Of a stretch of 15,178 nt of DNA, positions 15,163 to 15,178 are shown piece after piece (position 1 is the stretch's first letter; each line of letters starts with the position of its first letter). The stretch lies in NCBI GenBank assembly GCA_900542385.1, contig UQNP01000035.1, positions 1-15,178 of the forward strand. Direction: 5' to 3'. A program made the translations under genes and the position numbers. The DNA comes from an uncultured Eubacterium sp. (GTDB lineage Bacteria; Bacillota; Clostridia; Peptostreptococcales; Anaerovoracaceae). Under the pieces are notes generated by a model. It did no database searches. It saw nothing but the letters and a program-made list of their open reading frames with translations, and was not told the DNA's origin.

Positions 15163-15178
15163 AGCTTCGGATCGGCCG

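Overview
The window reads as chromosomal, housekeeping-type DNA from an anaerobic Clostridia-like Bacillota. The glycine decarboxylase P-protein is split into two subunits, Shine-Dalgarno sites are strong (GGAGG type), AUA is used freely for isoleucine, and the promoters are plain sigma-A. The metabolic mix (glycine cleavage, lipoate scavenging, hydantoinase/ureidohydrolase) fits an amino-acid or purine/pyrimidine fermenter. A placement near Eubacteriales Family XIII / Anaerovoracaceae is only a guess. I see no mobile element, phage gene, CRISPR array, tRNA or rRNA.

Region 1 (1-7310) is a complete glycine cleavage locus. A consensus promoter (174-203) leads into a glycine riboswitch (256-376) made of one aptamer with a leader-linker kink-turn, followed by an intrinsic terminator (382-430). 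Then come gcvT, gcvH, gcvPA, gcvPB, lplA and lpdA in tight succession, closed by a hairpin at 7264-7308. The locus encodes the T, H, P and L proteins plus the ligase that puts lipoate on the H protein, so the whole lipoyl-dependent machine is made under one glycine-sensing leader.

Region 2 (7311-14325) starts with an extended -10 promoter and a hairpin leader. It carries purB (resembling the long, eukaryote-like form), purA, a dihydropyrimidinase/hydantoinase, an M20 N-carbamoyl-amino-acid/ureido hydrolase and alanine racemase, all on the + strand with short gaps and no internal terminator that I can see. PurA and PurB make AMP from IMP. The next two enzymes would open a dihydropyrimidine or hydantoin ring and remove the carbamoyl group. 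Alr makes D-alanine. A strong bidirectional terminator (14298-14325) ends the block.

Region 3 (14341-15114, minus strand) is a convergent gene for a protein with two tandem SnoaL/NTF2-like domains. No gene can be supported in the first 173 bases.

I found no obviously new system. The points most worth a second look are the purA translation start with a hairpin between Shine-Dalgarno and AUG, the riboswitch architecture, the hydantoinase-hydrolase-racemase grouping beside purBA, and the duplicated SnoaL protein.
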